DNA of 64,000 bases, from the NCBI RefSeq assembly GCF_963677575.1, contig NZ_OY782038.1, positions 2,793,501 through 2,857,500 on the forward strand, in the 5' to 3' direction. The notes under the pieces were generated by a model, which was given only the letters and a program-made list of their open reading frames with translations, ran no database searches and was not told the origin of the DNA. Source of the DNA: an uncultured Draconibacterium sp. Its GTDB lineage: Bacteria > Bacteroidota > Bacteroidia > Bacteroidales > Prolixibacteraceae. Made by a program: the position numbers and the translations under genes. Positions 51,046 to 60,420 of this stretch are shown here, one piece after another (the first letter of the stretch is position 1; every line of letters begins with the position of its first letter).

Positions 51046-51071
51046 GCTGCCCAACACATTCGTCGGGCAGC
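51046..51071 (-). terminator. Intrinsic terminator between convergent TonB receptor genes
   Basis: GCTGCCC / GGGCAGC arms, with a run of six T on the minus strand, end the minus-strand receptor transcript and may also stop the plus-strand one. Confidence 0.85.
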
Positions 51072-51093
51072 CTTAAAGCATGTATTTAAAAGT

Positions 51094-53463
51094 CTAATAC
51101 AAACTTCCAATCTTTATCCCAAAATAAATAGTTCTTGGAGATAGCGGTCCATATACATAAGCCGGATCACGATCGATGCCTGTATCAAAATCTTCCTGAT
51201 AACTGTTAAAGATATTTTTCACTCCGCCGTTCAGCTCTACTTTCATGTAGTCTGACAAGCGAAAATGGTAGCAAAGTTTTACGCCGGTATCGAAGAATGA
51301 ATCGCTTTCACGCAGTTCGCCAACTTCAGGATTTGCTATTTCAGGGCCAAAATAAGGTACCAACATCTTCCCGGTGTAATTTCCCGTAAGTGCAATGTCA
51401 AAAACGGGTGTCGGGCTAATGTTTGCACTCAGATAACCATATGTATTAGGCGTTCTGAAAAAGCGTTTTTCGCCAAATTCCTGTTCTTCCTCAAATTCAC
51501 TATTCTGAATAGTAAACCCCGATTGTAACTGGAATTTCTGAGATGGTGACGCATTTAATTCAATATTAATTCCCTGCACGCGCGCACCGTCTTCGGCATT
51601 TACACGGGTGTAAACAACGGTTCCATTTTCGTCGGGCGTGCCGTATTCGTTGGCAAACGGATCAACTAATTTAGTGTAAAATCCTTCCACCAACAACTGG
51701 TATTGCCAGTCGCCAAACTCATTTGAATAATCGAGCGATGCCGTAAAACTGTTTGATGATTCCTGTTTTAGATCCGGATCATTCTCATGAAGCACTTTTC
51801 TCGATCCCGACGTTTCAATGTGAAGGTCTTCGTCAAAAATCTGCGGCGCCCGAAAACCACGGCCAAAACTACTTCTGAACTGCAAGTGGTCAGCAATATT
51901 GTACAACAAACTAACCCGCGGACTTAATACGTTGCCACTCACATCGTCGCTGTTCTCAATTTTTTCCTCAATATTGTAATGGTCGTAGCGCAAACCGACA
52001 CTAAAAACTACTTTATCGGTTTTCCACTCCGATTGCAAAAACGCACCGTAATTGGTCATTCCCTGGTCAGCAATTTGTGTATTTCCGTAATGTACATCTT
52101 CTGCAGGATCATAATACCCAAGCTTTTCATCTTCCAACGAACTACCGCTTGTTTCAATACCGGAAGTAAGTGTTGCCGGAGAAAACAACAGATAATCAAT
52201 ATTTCGGATGTATTGCAAACCCGCAGCATAAGTCAGATCCTCGGTGTGTCCGTACGCCGACGGATCCTGTTCTGCTCCATAATACGAATCGCGGTCAACA
52301 CCCTGCATCGATACAAAAGCCGAGAATTTATCGTTATCGCGAAGCAACAGATCGAAATTCAAAGCGCCCGAATTAATCTGGTGTTGCACACTTTCCGAAA
52401 TATCAGACTCGTGCAACGGAAGATCAAATTTGTTTCCTCCACGGCGGTCTTCGTTTATATTAAAATAATCAACCGTAATTTTTCCGCGGCTCGCCACACG
52501 TTGGTAAAAACGTGCCCCGATTGTTGTATTGTTAATGCTTGCCAACTCCGAATATTCGTCGCCATTGGCATCAAAAGGATCTCGTTTCCGGTGAAATCCA
52601 AAGATGCTCATTCCGGTTTTATAATCATCGGTTACAAACGAGCCATTAATGTTGATGTTGTAATCGCTGGCCGCATCGTAGTCGTTTCCGGCTCCCACAA
52701 AACTATGGTTTACCGAAGTTTCAAAACTGTTTGTTACCGGATCTTTAGTAATCAGGTTAATGGTTCCGGCAATGGCATTACTTCCGTACATTGATGAGCC
52801 TCCGCCACGAATTACTTCCACGCGTTCGATCATGTTGGCAGGAATCAACTCGAGTCCATAAACACCGGCCAATCCGCTAAAAACGGGACGAGAGTTAATA
52901 AGAATCTGCGAATACGGTCCTTCCAGACCGTTCATGCGCACCTGCGAAAATCCACAGTTCTGACAGTTATTCTCCATCCGCAATCCGGGCGAAAAGTTCA
53001 GCCCTTCGCTTAAAGTTACACTCTGCACACGTTCGAATAATTTTGGATTGATACTATTTACGATAGTTGGTGTTTCTTTGCGGCTTTTGGCATTTCTATC
53101 GGCCGAAACCACAACCTGCTCAATTCCAATGTTATCAGGATCTAATTCGGCTAGAATGGTAACACTTTTTTTGGCTTCCATTTTCACTTCTTTTTCGAAA
53201 GTATGATAACCAATTGCCGAAATTACAACCACCTGTTTTCCAAGTGGTAAGTGTGCCATTTTAAAATGTCCGGTAGCATCGGCTGCTGTTCCAATGGTAG
53301 TACCTTTAATGGTTACTGTTGCAAACGGAATATGTTCTTCGCCCGATTTTACATCGCCAAAAAGCATGGCATCGGTTTTGTTTTTTTTGTCATCATCAGT
53401 CCCTTCTGCCCAGGTAAACTGACAAGAAACGAATAGCAATAAAATTGCATAAATGAGTTTCAT
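51094..53463 (-). CDS. TonB-dependent receptor paralogue, metal-type plug
   Basis: A 789-residue paralogue of the convergent receptor with the same parts: signal (1-20), carboxypeptidase-regulatory-like domain, plug with NCQNCGFSQVRMNGLEG and QILINSRPVFSGLAGVYGL, IRGGGSSMYGSNAIAGTINL, and a barrel ending FGIKIGSLY. The CxxC in the plug is conserved, so it may be a family feature with structural or metal-binding use. It stands 166 bases downstream of the His-rich protein gene on the same strand. Uptake of a metal or metal complex is inferred from that neighbour. Confidence 0.88.
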   Translation of the reverse strand: MKLIYAILLLFVSCQFTWAEGTDDDKKNKTDAMLFGDVKSGEEHIPFATVTIKGTTIGTAADATGHFKMAHLPLGKQVVVISAIGYHTFEKEVKMEAKKSVTILAELDPDNIGIEQVVVSADRNAKSRKETPTIVNSINPKLFERVQSVTLSEGLNFSPGLRMENNCQNCGFSQVRMNGLEGPYSQILINSRPVFSGLAGVYGLELIPANMIERVEVIRGGGSSMYGSNAIAGTINLITKDPVTNSFETSVNHSFVGAGNDYDAASDYNININGSFVTDDYKTGMSIFGFHRKRDPFDANGDEYSELASINNTTIGARFYQRVASRGKITVDYFNINEDRRGGNKFDLPLHESDISESVQHQINSGALNFDLLLRDNDKFSAFVSMQGVDRDSYYGAEQDPSAYGHTEDLTYAAGLQYIRNIDYLLFSPATLTSGIETSGSSLEDEKLGYYDPAEDVHYGNTQIADQGMTNYGAFLQSEWKTDKVVFSVGLRYDHYNIEEKIENSDDVSGNVLSPRVSLLYNIADHLQFRSSFGRGFRAPQIFDEDLHIETSGSRKVLHENDPDLKQESSNSFTASLDYSNEFGDWQYQLLVEGFYTKLVDPFANEYGTPDENGTVVYTRVNAEDGARVQGINIELNASPSQKFQLQSGFTIQNSEFEEEQEFGEKRFFRTPNTYGYLSANISPTPVFDIALTGNYTGKMLVPYFGPEIANPEVGELRESDSFFDTGVKLCYHFRLSDYMKVELNGGVKNIFNSYQEDFDTGIDRDPAYVYGPLSPRTIYFGIKIGSLY

Positions 53464-53629
53464 AATCTTTGTAATATGTTGTTTTCAAACTACTAAATCT
53501 GTCTTTTCCGAAAAGCGATAATACATCGCTCCGGCCATCTATAAAACACGGATTAAATGGAAGATAATCCACTTAAAAACAGACGGCTATGTGGTTGCAA
53601 TTTTGCAACGCTAATAAGTATCTTGAAAA

Positions 53630-53983
53630 CTAGGCAGGAGGCGCCCGTGGAATAGTATTAAGTGAAACAGGAATCGTTACTTCCTGCTCGTTGTAAACCA
53701 TGTAATCGATGTGAACGACAGGCACTTCAAAATTGAAAGCGGTAAGTCCCGGAGTTTCATAAAGATCGGAATGTAGCGAGGAATAAAGATTTATTTCCCG
53801 TTGCGAATGGTTGTGATTGTTATTGGGGCCATCCGAATTGGATGTTGGGTGCGAGTGAGTAACAACAATACCGTTTGCATAAACATGGGTATGTTTATTT
53901 TGTATTGAAGTTTGAACGATATACAAATACACCGGAAGAATCAATACAAACAGCAAATTTGTATGTTTTCTTATTAAATTCAC
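53630..53983 (-). CDS. His-rich exported protein upstream of TonB receptor
   Basis: A 117-residue protein with an N-terminal membrane-spanning segment or signal (about 9-24) and His-rich motifs: NKHTHVYANGIVVTHSHP (six His-type positions counted with NNNHNHSQ). Such HxH-rich small proteins beside TonB receptors suggest periplasmic zinc or copper handling, but the family is not named with certainty. The gene precedes the second receptor on the same strand, separated by 166 bases without an evident promoter. Confidence 0.62.
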   Translation of the reverse strand: MNLIRKHTNLLFVLILPVYLYIVQTSIQNKHTHVYANGIVVTHSHPTSNSDGPNNNHNHSQREINLYSSLHSDLYETPGLTAFNFEVPVVHIDYMVYNEQEVTIPVSLNTIPRAPPA

Positions 53984-54064
53984 TCTATCGGTTAAAGGGA
54001 GCTAAAGTAAGAACCTTTCTAAATAAAAAACATAACAAATGCTATTTTTGCATTTTATTTAACA

Positions 54065-54448
54065 ATGGCAAAACGCAGACCAACATTTAAAATCTACAGT
54101 TACGGCGAGTACTCGAAATGGGATCGGGAAAGCAGAGACATTCCGAAAATACTGGATTTCACTACAGAAATTAAAGCTGAAATAGGAACGGAGTTTGGCT
54201 ACGTACTACACATTAAAAATGGCAAGGGCGAGAAAGTTGATTTTCAGATTGACCATCCGCCGTTTACCGACGATGAAGGGAATTTACGGGCACCGTTTAC
54301 AGGCGAACAATTTATCCGCACCAATGATTACGAGTTTTATCTTGGCGACTGTATTTGGGAACCGTTGGAAGACAAGCTGGGAAAATGGGAGCTAACCACC
54401 TGGTATAATGGCAAAGTGGTTGCTCACAAAATTTTCACGCTTATGTAA
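54065..54448 (+). CDS. DUF3859-like cytoplasmic protein
   Basis: A 127-residue soluble protein: YSYGEYSKWDRES start, then IKAEIGTEFGYVLHIKNGKG, IDHPPFTDDEGN and YLGDCIWEPLEDKLGKWEL. The immunoglobulin-like pattern and the DHPPF box match DUF3859 proteins as I recall them. Function unknown. It has a TATTTTTG -7-like element (54043-54050) 14 bases before the ATG. The gene's stop codon directly abuts the stop of the convergent small gene. Confidence 0.68.
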   Translation: MAKRRPTFKIYSYGEYSKWDRESRDIPKILDFTTEIKAEIGTEFGYVLHIKNGKGEKVDFQIDHPPFTDDEGNLRAPFTGEQFIRTNDYEFYLGDCIWEPLEDKLGKWELTTWYNGKVVAHKIFTLM

Positions 54449-54745
54449 TTACTTGGCTACTTTCTTCACCTCGGCCGACAATCTTTCCAACGCGGCATCG
54501 GCAGCAGCCAACATATCCTGAACGACCTTTTTGTAATAGTCTTTTACCAGTTTCGGATTATCTTTTCCATCCGGATGAATAGCACGCAAACGCAACTCAC
54601 GATGACTTTTTACAATATCGCCGGCAATTTCGTACACCGCCTTTTCGTCTACTTCGTTATTGTATTCCATCACGTAAAAACAATCGCTTAAAGCCATCGA
54701 CATAATCAAATCAATGTCTTTTTTAAGGTCTCTTACACTTGCCAT
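54449..54745 (-). CDS. Conserved hypothetical helical protein
   Basis: A 98-residue, fully helical, charged soluble protein (ASVRDLKKDIDLIMSMALSD at the start; AAADAALERLSAEVKKVAK at the end). No domain family is recognised. It is convergent with the DUF3859-like gene with zero spacing between stops. It is probably a conserved small Bacteroidota protein of unknown function. Confidence 0.6.
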   Translation of the reverse strand: MASVRDLKKDIDLIMSMALSDCFYVMEYNNEVDEKAVYEIAGDIVKSHRELRLRAIHPDGKDNPKLVKDYYKKVVQDMLAAADAALERLSAEVKKVAK

Positions 54746-54805
54746 AATTTTATTAATAAAGTTTATTAAAGGTAGAAAATTTAACCGAAAATGCAGCTAT
54801 CCGGT

Positions 54806-56755
54806 TTATCTCTGCTGAAAACCTCCAGAGCCACTGTTTCCCGGTCGGAACATACTGTTATTTCGTTGCTCTTCCTCTTCTTCTCGTTGTTTCTCCAGTG
54901 CCTCCTCACGCTTCCGTTCTTCTTCTTCCTTATCGCGAATATTTTTGCTGAACAACGGATCGGGCGTTAAATCCCAGCTATGACTTTCGCTCCAGTTCGA
55001 GCGTAACTTAATCACTTCCTGCACATAAGCCACACGCTCGGGTTGCACTTTGTCCTGGAAACTTCCGGCATCCCATTTGCCGTTTCCATTGGCATCGTAA
55101 ATAACTTTTACTTTGTACTTTTCGGGTGCCAGGAATTCAAACAACACCGTACCATTTTCGGTAAAGCTTTTTTGGCGTAACACCTCTTCGTTGTCGCCAT
55201 TTTTTAACACCTGAACGATCATCGGCATAGTAACATTCGAGAAATTAAATTCAATGCTGCCATAATAATCTTCTTCGCGTGTTTTAAAACGCTTTGTATA
55301 GGCTTTGCTGGTAACTCCAAAAATATTTACGCATGCTGCCGAGTCGATCTCGAAGCTGTATTCCGTCTCGGGCTCCCAATTGTAACTAATCGAGTAACTC
55401 CGGTATTTTGTAGTGTCTTCTTTTACAGTTATTGGTAATGCAGTTTTTAATGTATCCTCTGTTAAATACATTTTTACCATCGAGGTATTGAAACTTTCAA
55501 CCGGCTCGGGTGATACAAACCTTATCTGCCCGTTCAACTCCATGGTTGACGGGATATCAGTTTGCCAGGTAAACTGCGGAATTGGTTCCGGTTTCGGCTC
55601 CTCTTCTTCCTCTTCCTTACCTCGTCTTCGGCTTTTCTTTTCCGGCTCCACCTTCGGCTCTTCAAAATGCATCAGAATCGTGTCGTTTTGTACATAAGGC
55701 ATTCCGGCTGAATCTAATTGCGTATAGCATAATTGCATATAGAGCGTGTCGTATCTCGAAACCATTGTGTCGGTAATCCACATCAGCACCGAATCCTTTT
55801 TACTGCCATATTCAAATAGTTGCCAGTCGCTGGCTTCATGGTCCAGCAGGTTTACCGAAAAAGTATCGGCAATCGATTCGTTAAACAGAAACAAACATTT
55901 ATTCCGGCTCTCACGTTCGGTCGATTCAACATACTGATCGAAAATATCCTCCATTACATAACGCATGTAAAATGGCTCGGGAGAAAAATGTGTATGCCCC
56001 AAAACCAACATCGAATCCACACCACTAACCACTGTGTCGGCCTCGGCATGAAAATGTGCTTCGGGAATCACCAACGTATCCAAAAACGCAATTTCTTCTG
56101 CGCCTTCGTTGTACATCAGGTCGTTGTTCATGTCGTTAATCGCAAACAAATTGTAGGTTCCTGCGGCAATATTATCGATCATAAACAAACCTTCCTCATC
56201 GGTTTTTGCAATGTAATCGGGGCGCACCCGGAATACTGCTGAATCGTGCAGATTTGAATGTAAAACCAGCAACGAACCATCTTCGTTTGGCTCCAAATTA
56301 AAAGCATTTATTACGCGCCCTGCTACTCGCAACGAGTCGTATTCGGGCCCGGTGCTAAACGAAAAACGCAGGTTTTTAAGCGGATTTTGCTCGTTGTTAT
56401 CTACAATCGAATTTTTAAAATCGAGCGAATAAGTTACGCTGTCTTTTAAATCCTCGTTGAATTCGATGATGAGGGTTTTCGATTTGGTTTTTATCGACGG
56501 GCGTTTCTCCAGCGGAGGCGAAATCACCAGCTGTTGCGAGATTTTATCGGTTTGTAAATATTCGTTGAATGTAAATCTGACATCCTTTTTATCAAAGTTC
56601 AATGCGCGGTACTCCGGGCTGGTTTCCAGCAAAATCGGCGGAACCGAGTCGCGCGGTCCTCCGGTTGGCATACCAATATTGGCACACGACGAAATAATGA
56701 CCACCCAGGCCAACATTGCAACAATAAAAAACGGCAATTTCCCCTTTAACTTCAT
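54806..56755 (-). CDS. Ig-like (Big_5/SbsA-type) lipoprotein
   Basis: A 649-residue lipoprotein: signal with lipobox SSC (Cys about 24), then PTGGPRDSVPPILLETSPE, the start of a bacterial Ig-like Big_5 domain (about 32-130, VRFTFNEYL, TYSLDF). A long beta-rich region follows, a Lys/Glu-rich linker (about 375-395), a second Ig-like part, and a C-terminal run of Glu/Arg/Gln (about 612-640) ending in a Gly/Ser tail. Family members of this type are surface-exposed in Bacteroidota, with unclear roles. It appears monocistronic. Confidence 0.8.
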   Translation of the reverse strand: MKLKGKLPFFIVAMLAWVVIISSCANIGMPTGGPRDSVPPILLETSPEYRALNFDKKDVRFTFNEYLQTDKISQQLVISPPLEKRPSIKTKSKTLIIEFNEDLKDSVTYSLDFKNSIVDNNEQNPLKNLRFSFSTGPEYDSLRVAGRVINAFNLEPNEDGSLLVLHSNLHDSAVFRVRPDYIAKTDEEGLFMIDNIAAGTYNLFAINDMNNDLMYNEGAEEIAFLDTLVIPEAHFHAEADTVVSGVDSMLVLGHTHFSPEPFYMRYVMEDIFDQYVESTERESRNKCLFLFNESIADTFSVNLLDHEASDWQLFEYGSKKDSVLMWITDTMVSRYDTLYMQLCYTQLDSAGMPYVQNDTILMHFEEPKVEPEKKSRRRGKEEEEEEPKPEPIPQFTWQTDIPSTMELNGQIRFVSPEPVESFNTSMVKMYLTEDTLKTALPITVKEDTTKYRSYSISYNWEPETEYSFEIDSAACVNIFGVTSKAYTKRFKTREEDYYGSIEFNFSNVTMPMIVQVLKNGDNEEVLRQKSFTENGTVLFEFLAPEKYKVKVIYDANGNGKWDAGSFQDKVQPERVAYVQEVIKLRSNWSESHSWDLTPDPLFSKNIRDKEEEERKREEALEKQREEEEEQRNNSMFRPGNSGSGGFQQR

Positions 56756-56950
56756 AGGCTTAAAATGTCTGTTTTCAAGGTGTTCACAGGCAAAATACCG
56801 AACCCTTAAAATGGTTTACAAACATACAAATTCCTGTAAATATAGGAGGTACCGAGTTGTTAAATATTCCGAAATAAACTTATCGTCGTTGTGAATTTGT
56901 TCGCAACTTCCGCATTTATTATTGAAACATGAATAATAATTATTTTAACC

Positions 56951-57125
56951 TGAAAAATTCATAGAATTTTTCACACAATGTGTTGACGATTGAAAATCTG
57001 CAAGATATACGTTTTAAATGAATCAAGCTAAAGATTTTCAATGTCAAGGTTAACCCTGACAAATAATTGTTTTCAATTATTTCGTCAGTCCTTTGGATAA
57101 TTAATTCATTTTTATGAATTAATTA
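56951..57125 (+). promoter_or_regulatory. Hairpin-rich leader of RNase R gene
   Basis: Four successive inverted repeats lie in the 175 bases before the RNase R gene: TGAAAAATTC-ATA-GAATTTTTCA (56951-56973); ATTGAAAATCT / AGATTTTCAAT (56985-57045, loop about 33); CTGAC-AAATAATTG / CAATTATTT-C-GTCAG (57056-57088); and TAATTAATTCAT-TTTT-ATGAATTAATTA (57098-57125). GGTTAAC occurs twice, flanking the last two. The last stem ends 30 bases before the start codon. A transcribed regulatory leader or RNA thermometer is a plausible reading, not shown. Confidence 0.55.
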
Positions 57126-57155
57126 GGTTAACTTGCCTGTGATAATTAAAACAAA

Positions 57156-59318
57156 ATGGGAAGAAAGAAAAAGAATAAGCTGCGTAAAAAGAAACGCGGC
57201 GGAACATACAACAAGAAAAAGCTAAAAAACGCCATACTTTCAACACTATACGAAAACCCCGGGAAGACCGTTAACTACCGCCAGATCTCAGGTTCGCTGA
57301 GCATAAAAGATCCGGAAACACGCAAATTGATAAACGTTGCATTGCAGGAATTAGCCGACGATGGTTACGTTGATCAGATATCGCGGGGCAAATTCAAACT
57401 GAAAGCACGCACCGGAAGAGTTACGGGTATAATTGAAATGCAGCCACAGGGTTTTGCCTACGTCGTTAGCGACGAGTTGGAGCAACCGGCTGTAATTTCA
57501 TCGCGCAACCTAAACCATGCCATGGAAGGAGACAAAGTACGAATCCATGTGTATGCACGGCGCAAAAAACACGATCTGGAAGGCGAAGTAACCGAAATTC
57601 TGGAACGGGCAAAAACGATATTTGTAGGAACGGTGCAGACCACCAAGAACTTTGCGTTTTTGGTTCCGTCAGGAAAAGTCGGGTTTGATATTTTTATTCC
57701 GAAAGAAAAACTGAATGGTGCAAAAGAAGGGCAAAAAGCCATTGCCGAAATTAAAGACTGGCCGGCAAAAGCACGGAGTCCGTTTGGCGAAATTATTGAA
57801 GTACTGGGCGACACCGGCGATAACGATGCTGAAATGCACGCTATCCTGGCTGAGTTTGAATTGCCGCATAAATTCCCAAAAAATGTGGACAAAGCAGCAG
57901 AAAAAATTCCGCTTGAAATTCCGATAGAAGAGATTAAAAAGCGGCGCGACATGCGTAAAACCATCACTTTTACCATCGACCCGGCTGATGCAAAAGATTT
58001 TGATGATGCACTGTCGTTGAAAAAACTAGACAACGGAAACTGGGAAGTTGGTGTACACATTGCAGATGTAACGCATTACGTGCGGCCAAATACCATAATC
58101 GAAAACGAGGCACAAGATCGTGCAACATCTGTTTACCTGGTCGATCGGGTTGTTCCGATGCTTCCAGAGCGCTTGTCGAACGGTGTTTGTTCGTTGCGGC
58201 CAAAAGAGGATAAATTGTGTTTTTCGGCCGTTTTTGAAATTACCGAAGATGCAAAAGTGAAAAAACAGTGGTTTGGAAAAACAGCCATCCACTCCGACCG
58301 ACGCTTTACCTACGAAGAAGCACAGGAAATAATTGAAAAGGGCGAAGGCGATTTTTCTGAAGAGGTACTAAAACTCAACGAGCTGGCGATAAAATTGCGC
58401 GATGAACGTTTCGGTAGCGGCTCGATTGCATTTGAGCGGGTGGAAATGAAATTTGATATTGATGAGAAAGGAAAACCAATTTCTGTTTCGTTTAAAGAAT
58501 CGAAAGAATCGAACCACCTGATTGAGGAATTTATGCTGCTGGCCAACAAAAAAGTGGCCGAGTTTATTGGCAAAGTTCCGGAAAAGAAAACACCGAAAAC
58601 CTTTGTTTATCGTATTCACGATAAACCCGATCCCGACAAACTTTCGTCGTTCAACACATTTATAAAACGCTTTGGGCACGGCATTCAACTGTCAACGCCG
58701 CGAGCCATTTCAACATCGCTGAATAAATTATTGACCGAAGTAAAAGGCAAAAACGAGCAGAATGTGGTTGAAACACTGGCCATTCGTACAATGGCTAAAG
58801 CGGCGTATTCAACCCGAAACATTGGTCACTACGGACTTTCGTTTGATTATTATACGCATTTCACTTCGCCAATCAGGCGCTACCCCGATATGATGGTTCA
58901 CCGCCTGTTGGAAAAATATTTAGACGGAGGACGTTCGGTTAACGAGCAAAAATATGAGGGGCTCTGTAAACACTCGTCCGACATGGAAGCAAAAGCAGCC
59001 AATGCTGAGCGGGCGTCGATAAAATATAAGCAGGTAGAGTTTATGCAGGATCATATCGGTAAAATCTACCCGGGAACCATTTCGGGTGTTACCGATTGGG
59101 GAATTTACGTGGAGCTTGAAAATAAAATTGAAGGTATGATTCCGATTGCACAAATGGATGATGATTTCTATATTTTCGATGAAAAAAATTATGCGCTGGT
59201 AGGTCGCCATTCGCACAAAAGTTTCCAGTTGGGCGAAAAAATAAATGTTCGTGTTTGGCGCACCAATCTTGAAAGAAAGCAGCTTGACTTCAGACTGGCT
59301 GAACTGGATAAAGATTAG
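57156..59318 (+). CDS. rnr: Ribonuclease R
   Basis: A 720-residue RNase II/R-family 3'-5' exoribonuclease. Basic N-terminus and winged helix (about 1-80), cold-shock domains (about 80-240), RNB catalytic domain with DPADAKDFDDALSLKKLDN (about 271-289; Asp residues coordinate Mg2+) and ADVTHYVRP, RRYPDMMVHRLLEKYL further on, and a C-terminal S1 domain (about 625-705, GTISGVTDWGIYVELENKIEG). The normal length and Lys-rich N-terminus favour RNase R over RNase II. It degrades structured RNA, including rRNA and mRNA, and its own gene has a highly structured leader upstream. Confidence 0.95.
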   Translation: MGRKKKNKLRKKKRGGTYNKKKLKNAILSTLYENPGKTVNYRQISGSLSIKDPETRKLINVALQELADDGYVDQISRGKFKLKARTGRVTGIIEMQPQGFAYVVSDELEQPAVISSRNLNHAMEGDKVRIHVYARRKKHDLEGEVTEILERAKTIFVGTVQTTKNFAFLVPSGKVGFDIFIPKEKLNGAKEGQKAIAEIKDWPAKARSPFGEIIEVLGDTGDNDAEMHAILAEFELPHKFPKNVDKAAEKIPLEIPIEEIKKRRDMRKTITFTIDPADAKDFDDALSLKKLDNGNWEVGVHIADVTHYVRPNTIIENEAQDRATSVYLVDRVVPMLPERLSNGVCSLRPKEDKLCFSAVFEITEDAKVKKQWFGKTAIHSDRRFTYEEAQEIIEKGEGDFSEEVLKLNELAIKLRDERFGSGSIAFERVEMKFDIDEKGKPISVSFKESKESNHLIEEFMLLANKKVAEFIGKVPEKKTPKTFVYRIHDKPDPDKLSSFNTFIKRFGHGIQLSTPRAISTSLNKLLTEVKGKNEQNVVETLAIRTMAKAAYSTRNIGHYGLSFDYYTHFTSPIRRYPDMMVHRLLEKYLDGGRSVNEQKYEGLCKHSSDMEAKAANAERASIKYKQVEFMQDHIGKIYPGTISGVTDWGIYVELENKIEGMIPIAQMDDDFYIFDEKNYALVGRHSHKSFQLGEKINVRVWRTNLERKQLDFRLAELDKD

Positions 59319-59478
59319 CAATTCGAATATTATTTAAACAAATTTCAATCAATTTAGGGTATTCAATCAACTAAAGCGATTGTCGTCTGCAAGGGTAAAA
59401 TGTTCTAAAAAATAATAATCGCTAAAATAAATAGTTATATTTGGCCAAGTTTTAACATAGACAAAAACGTTTCAATTC

Positions 59479-60081
59479 ATGCAAAATTCAACGGAAACTG
59501 CGAATAAAAAGGATGTAAACAGGGAAAATATCCTAAAGATTGCCCGTGAGATTTTCAGCAAATACGGCTACAAAAAAACCACACTCGACGATATCGCTAA
59601 TGCTGTTCGCAAAGGAAAAAGTTCGCTTTACTACTATTTTAAAAGCAAAGAAGACCTTTTTCAAGCTGTTATTATGAAAGAAGTCGACATTTTGGCGTAC
59701 GAACTTGAGATTGTGATAAACAGAAACACCGATCCGGTGGACAAGTTGCGTGATTACATTTTAACAAAAATGGCTACATTCCGTAATTTGGCAAATTTTT
59801 ATCACGCCATTGAAAACGATGTTACCGCCGTTGGATTTATCGACGAAGTGAAAATAAAATACGAACAAGACGAAATCCGAATGATTAAACGGATACTCAT
59901 TGAAGGAGTTCGTAAAAATGAATTTGAGATTTACGATTTTAACCTGGCAGCCATTGGTATTACAACAGCAATCAAGGGATTGGAAATGCCACTTGCAGCA
60001 GGAAATTACAGCGATGTAAATCTGGAACGAAGCGTTGATATTATTCTGAAAATTATGTGCTACGGAATAATGAAAAGGTAG
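59479..60081 (+). CDS. TetR/AcrR-family transcriptional regulator
   Basis: A 200-residue regulator. The N-terminal helix-turn-helix (about 15-65) has ILKIAREIFSKYGYKKTTLD, then DIANAVRKGKSSLYYYFKSKEDLF, the standard TetR pattern. The helical ligand and dimer domain (about 70-200) gives no clue to the effector. It stands alone between rnr and the hydrolase gene; its target is unknown. A TATATTTG -7-like element (59436-59443) precedes it, but the -33 element is weak. Confidence 0.88.
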   Translation: MQNSTETANKKDVNRENILKIAREIFSKYGYKKTTLDDIANAVRKGKSSLYYYFKSKEDLFQAVIMKEVDILAYELEIVINRNTDPVDKLRDYILTKMATFRNLANFYHAIENDVTAVGFIDEVKIKYEQDEIRMIKRILIEGVRKNEFEIYDFNLAAIGITTAIKGLEMPLAAGNYSDVNLERSVDIILKIMCYGIMKR

Positions 60082-60106
60082 TTCTCAATCAAAAAAACAA
60101 CCATAC

Positions 60107-60139
60107 AAAGGCTGTTGGAGTGATCCGGCAGCCTTTTTT
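60107..60139 (+). terminator. Intrinsic terminator after TetR-family gene
   Basis: AAAGGCTG (60107-60114) and CAGCCTTT (60129-60136) arms followed by a T-run. Confidence 0.85.
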
Positions 60140-60182
60140 ATTTCTATTTCTGCTGCACAAAACTTTCAGATTTACCAAAAAG

Positions 60183-60210
60183 AAAAGGCTGCCCTTCTGA
60201 CAGCCTTTTT
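60183..60210. terminator. Second terminator-like hairpin with near-identical stem
   Basis: AAAAGGCTG / CAGCCTTTT is a perfect 9-bp stem around CCCTTCTGA. It reuses almost the same stem as the terminator 75 bases upstream, which suggests local duplication or a backup stop. Confidence 0.7.
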
Positions 60211-60420
60211 AACCTAAACCAACTAAACCTAATAAACCACAAACTTGCCAGAACGACAAGCCTGTTGTTTGTCTTAAATATCGTTTACTTTTTTACTTCG
60301 TATATCTGCCACAAAGATATCAATTTTTTTTAGTTGAAAGACTCACACAGTAAATTCTACCTTTTTCGTTCTCCACAAAATAACATTCTCTTATTTTTGT
60401 GTCCAACAATGCCCATTAAT

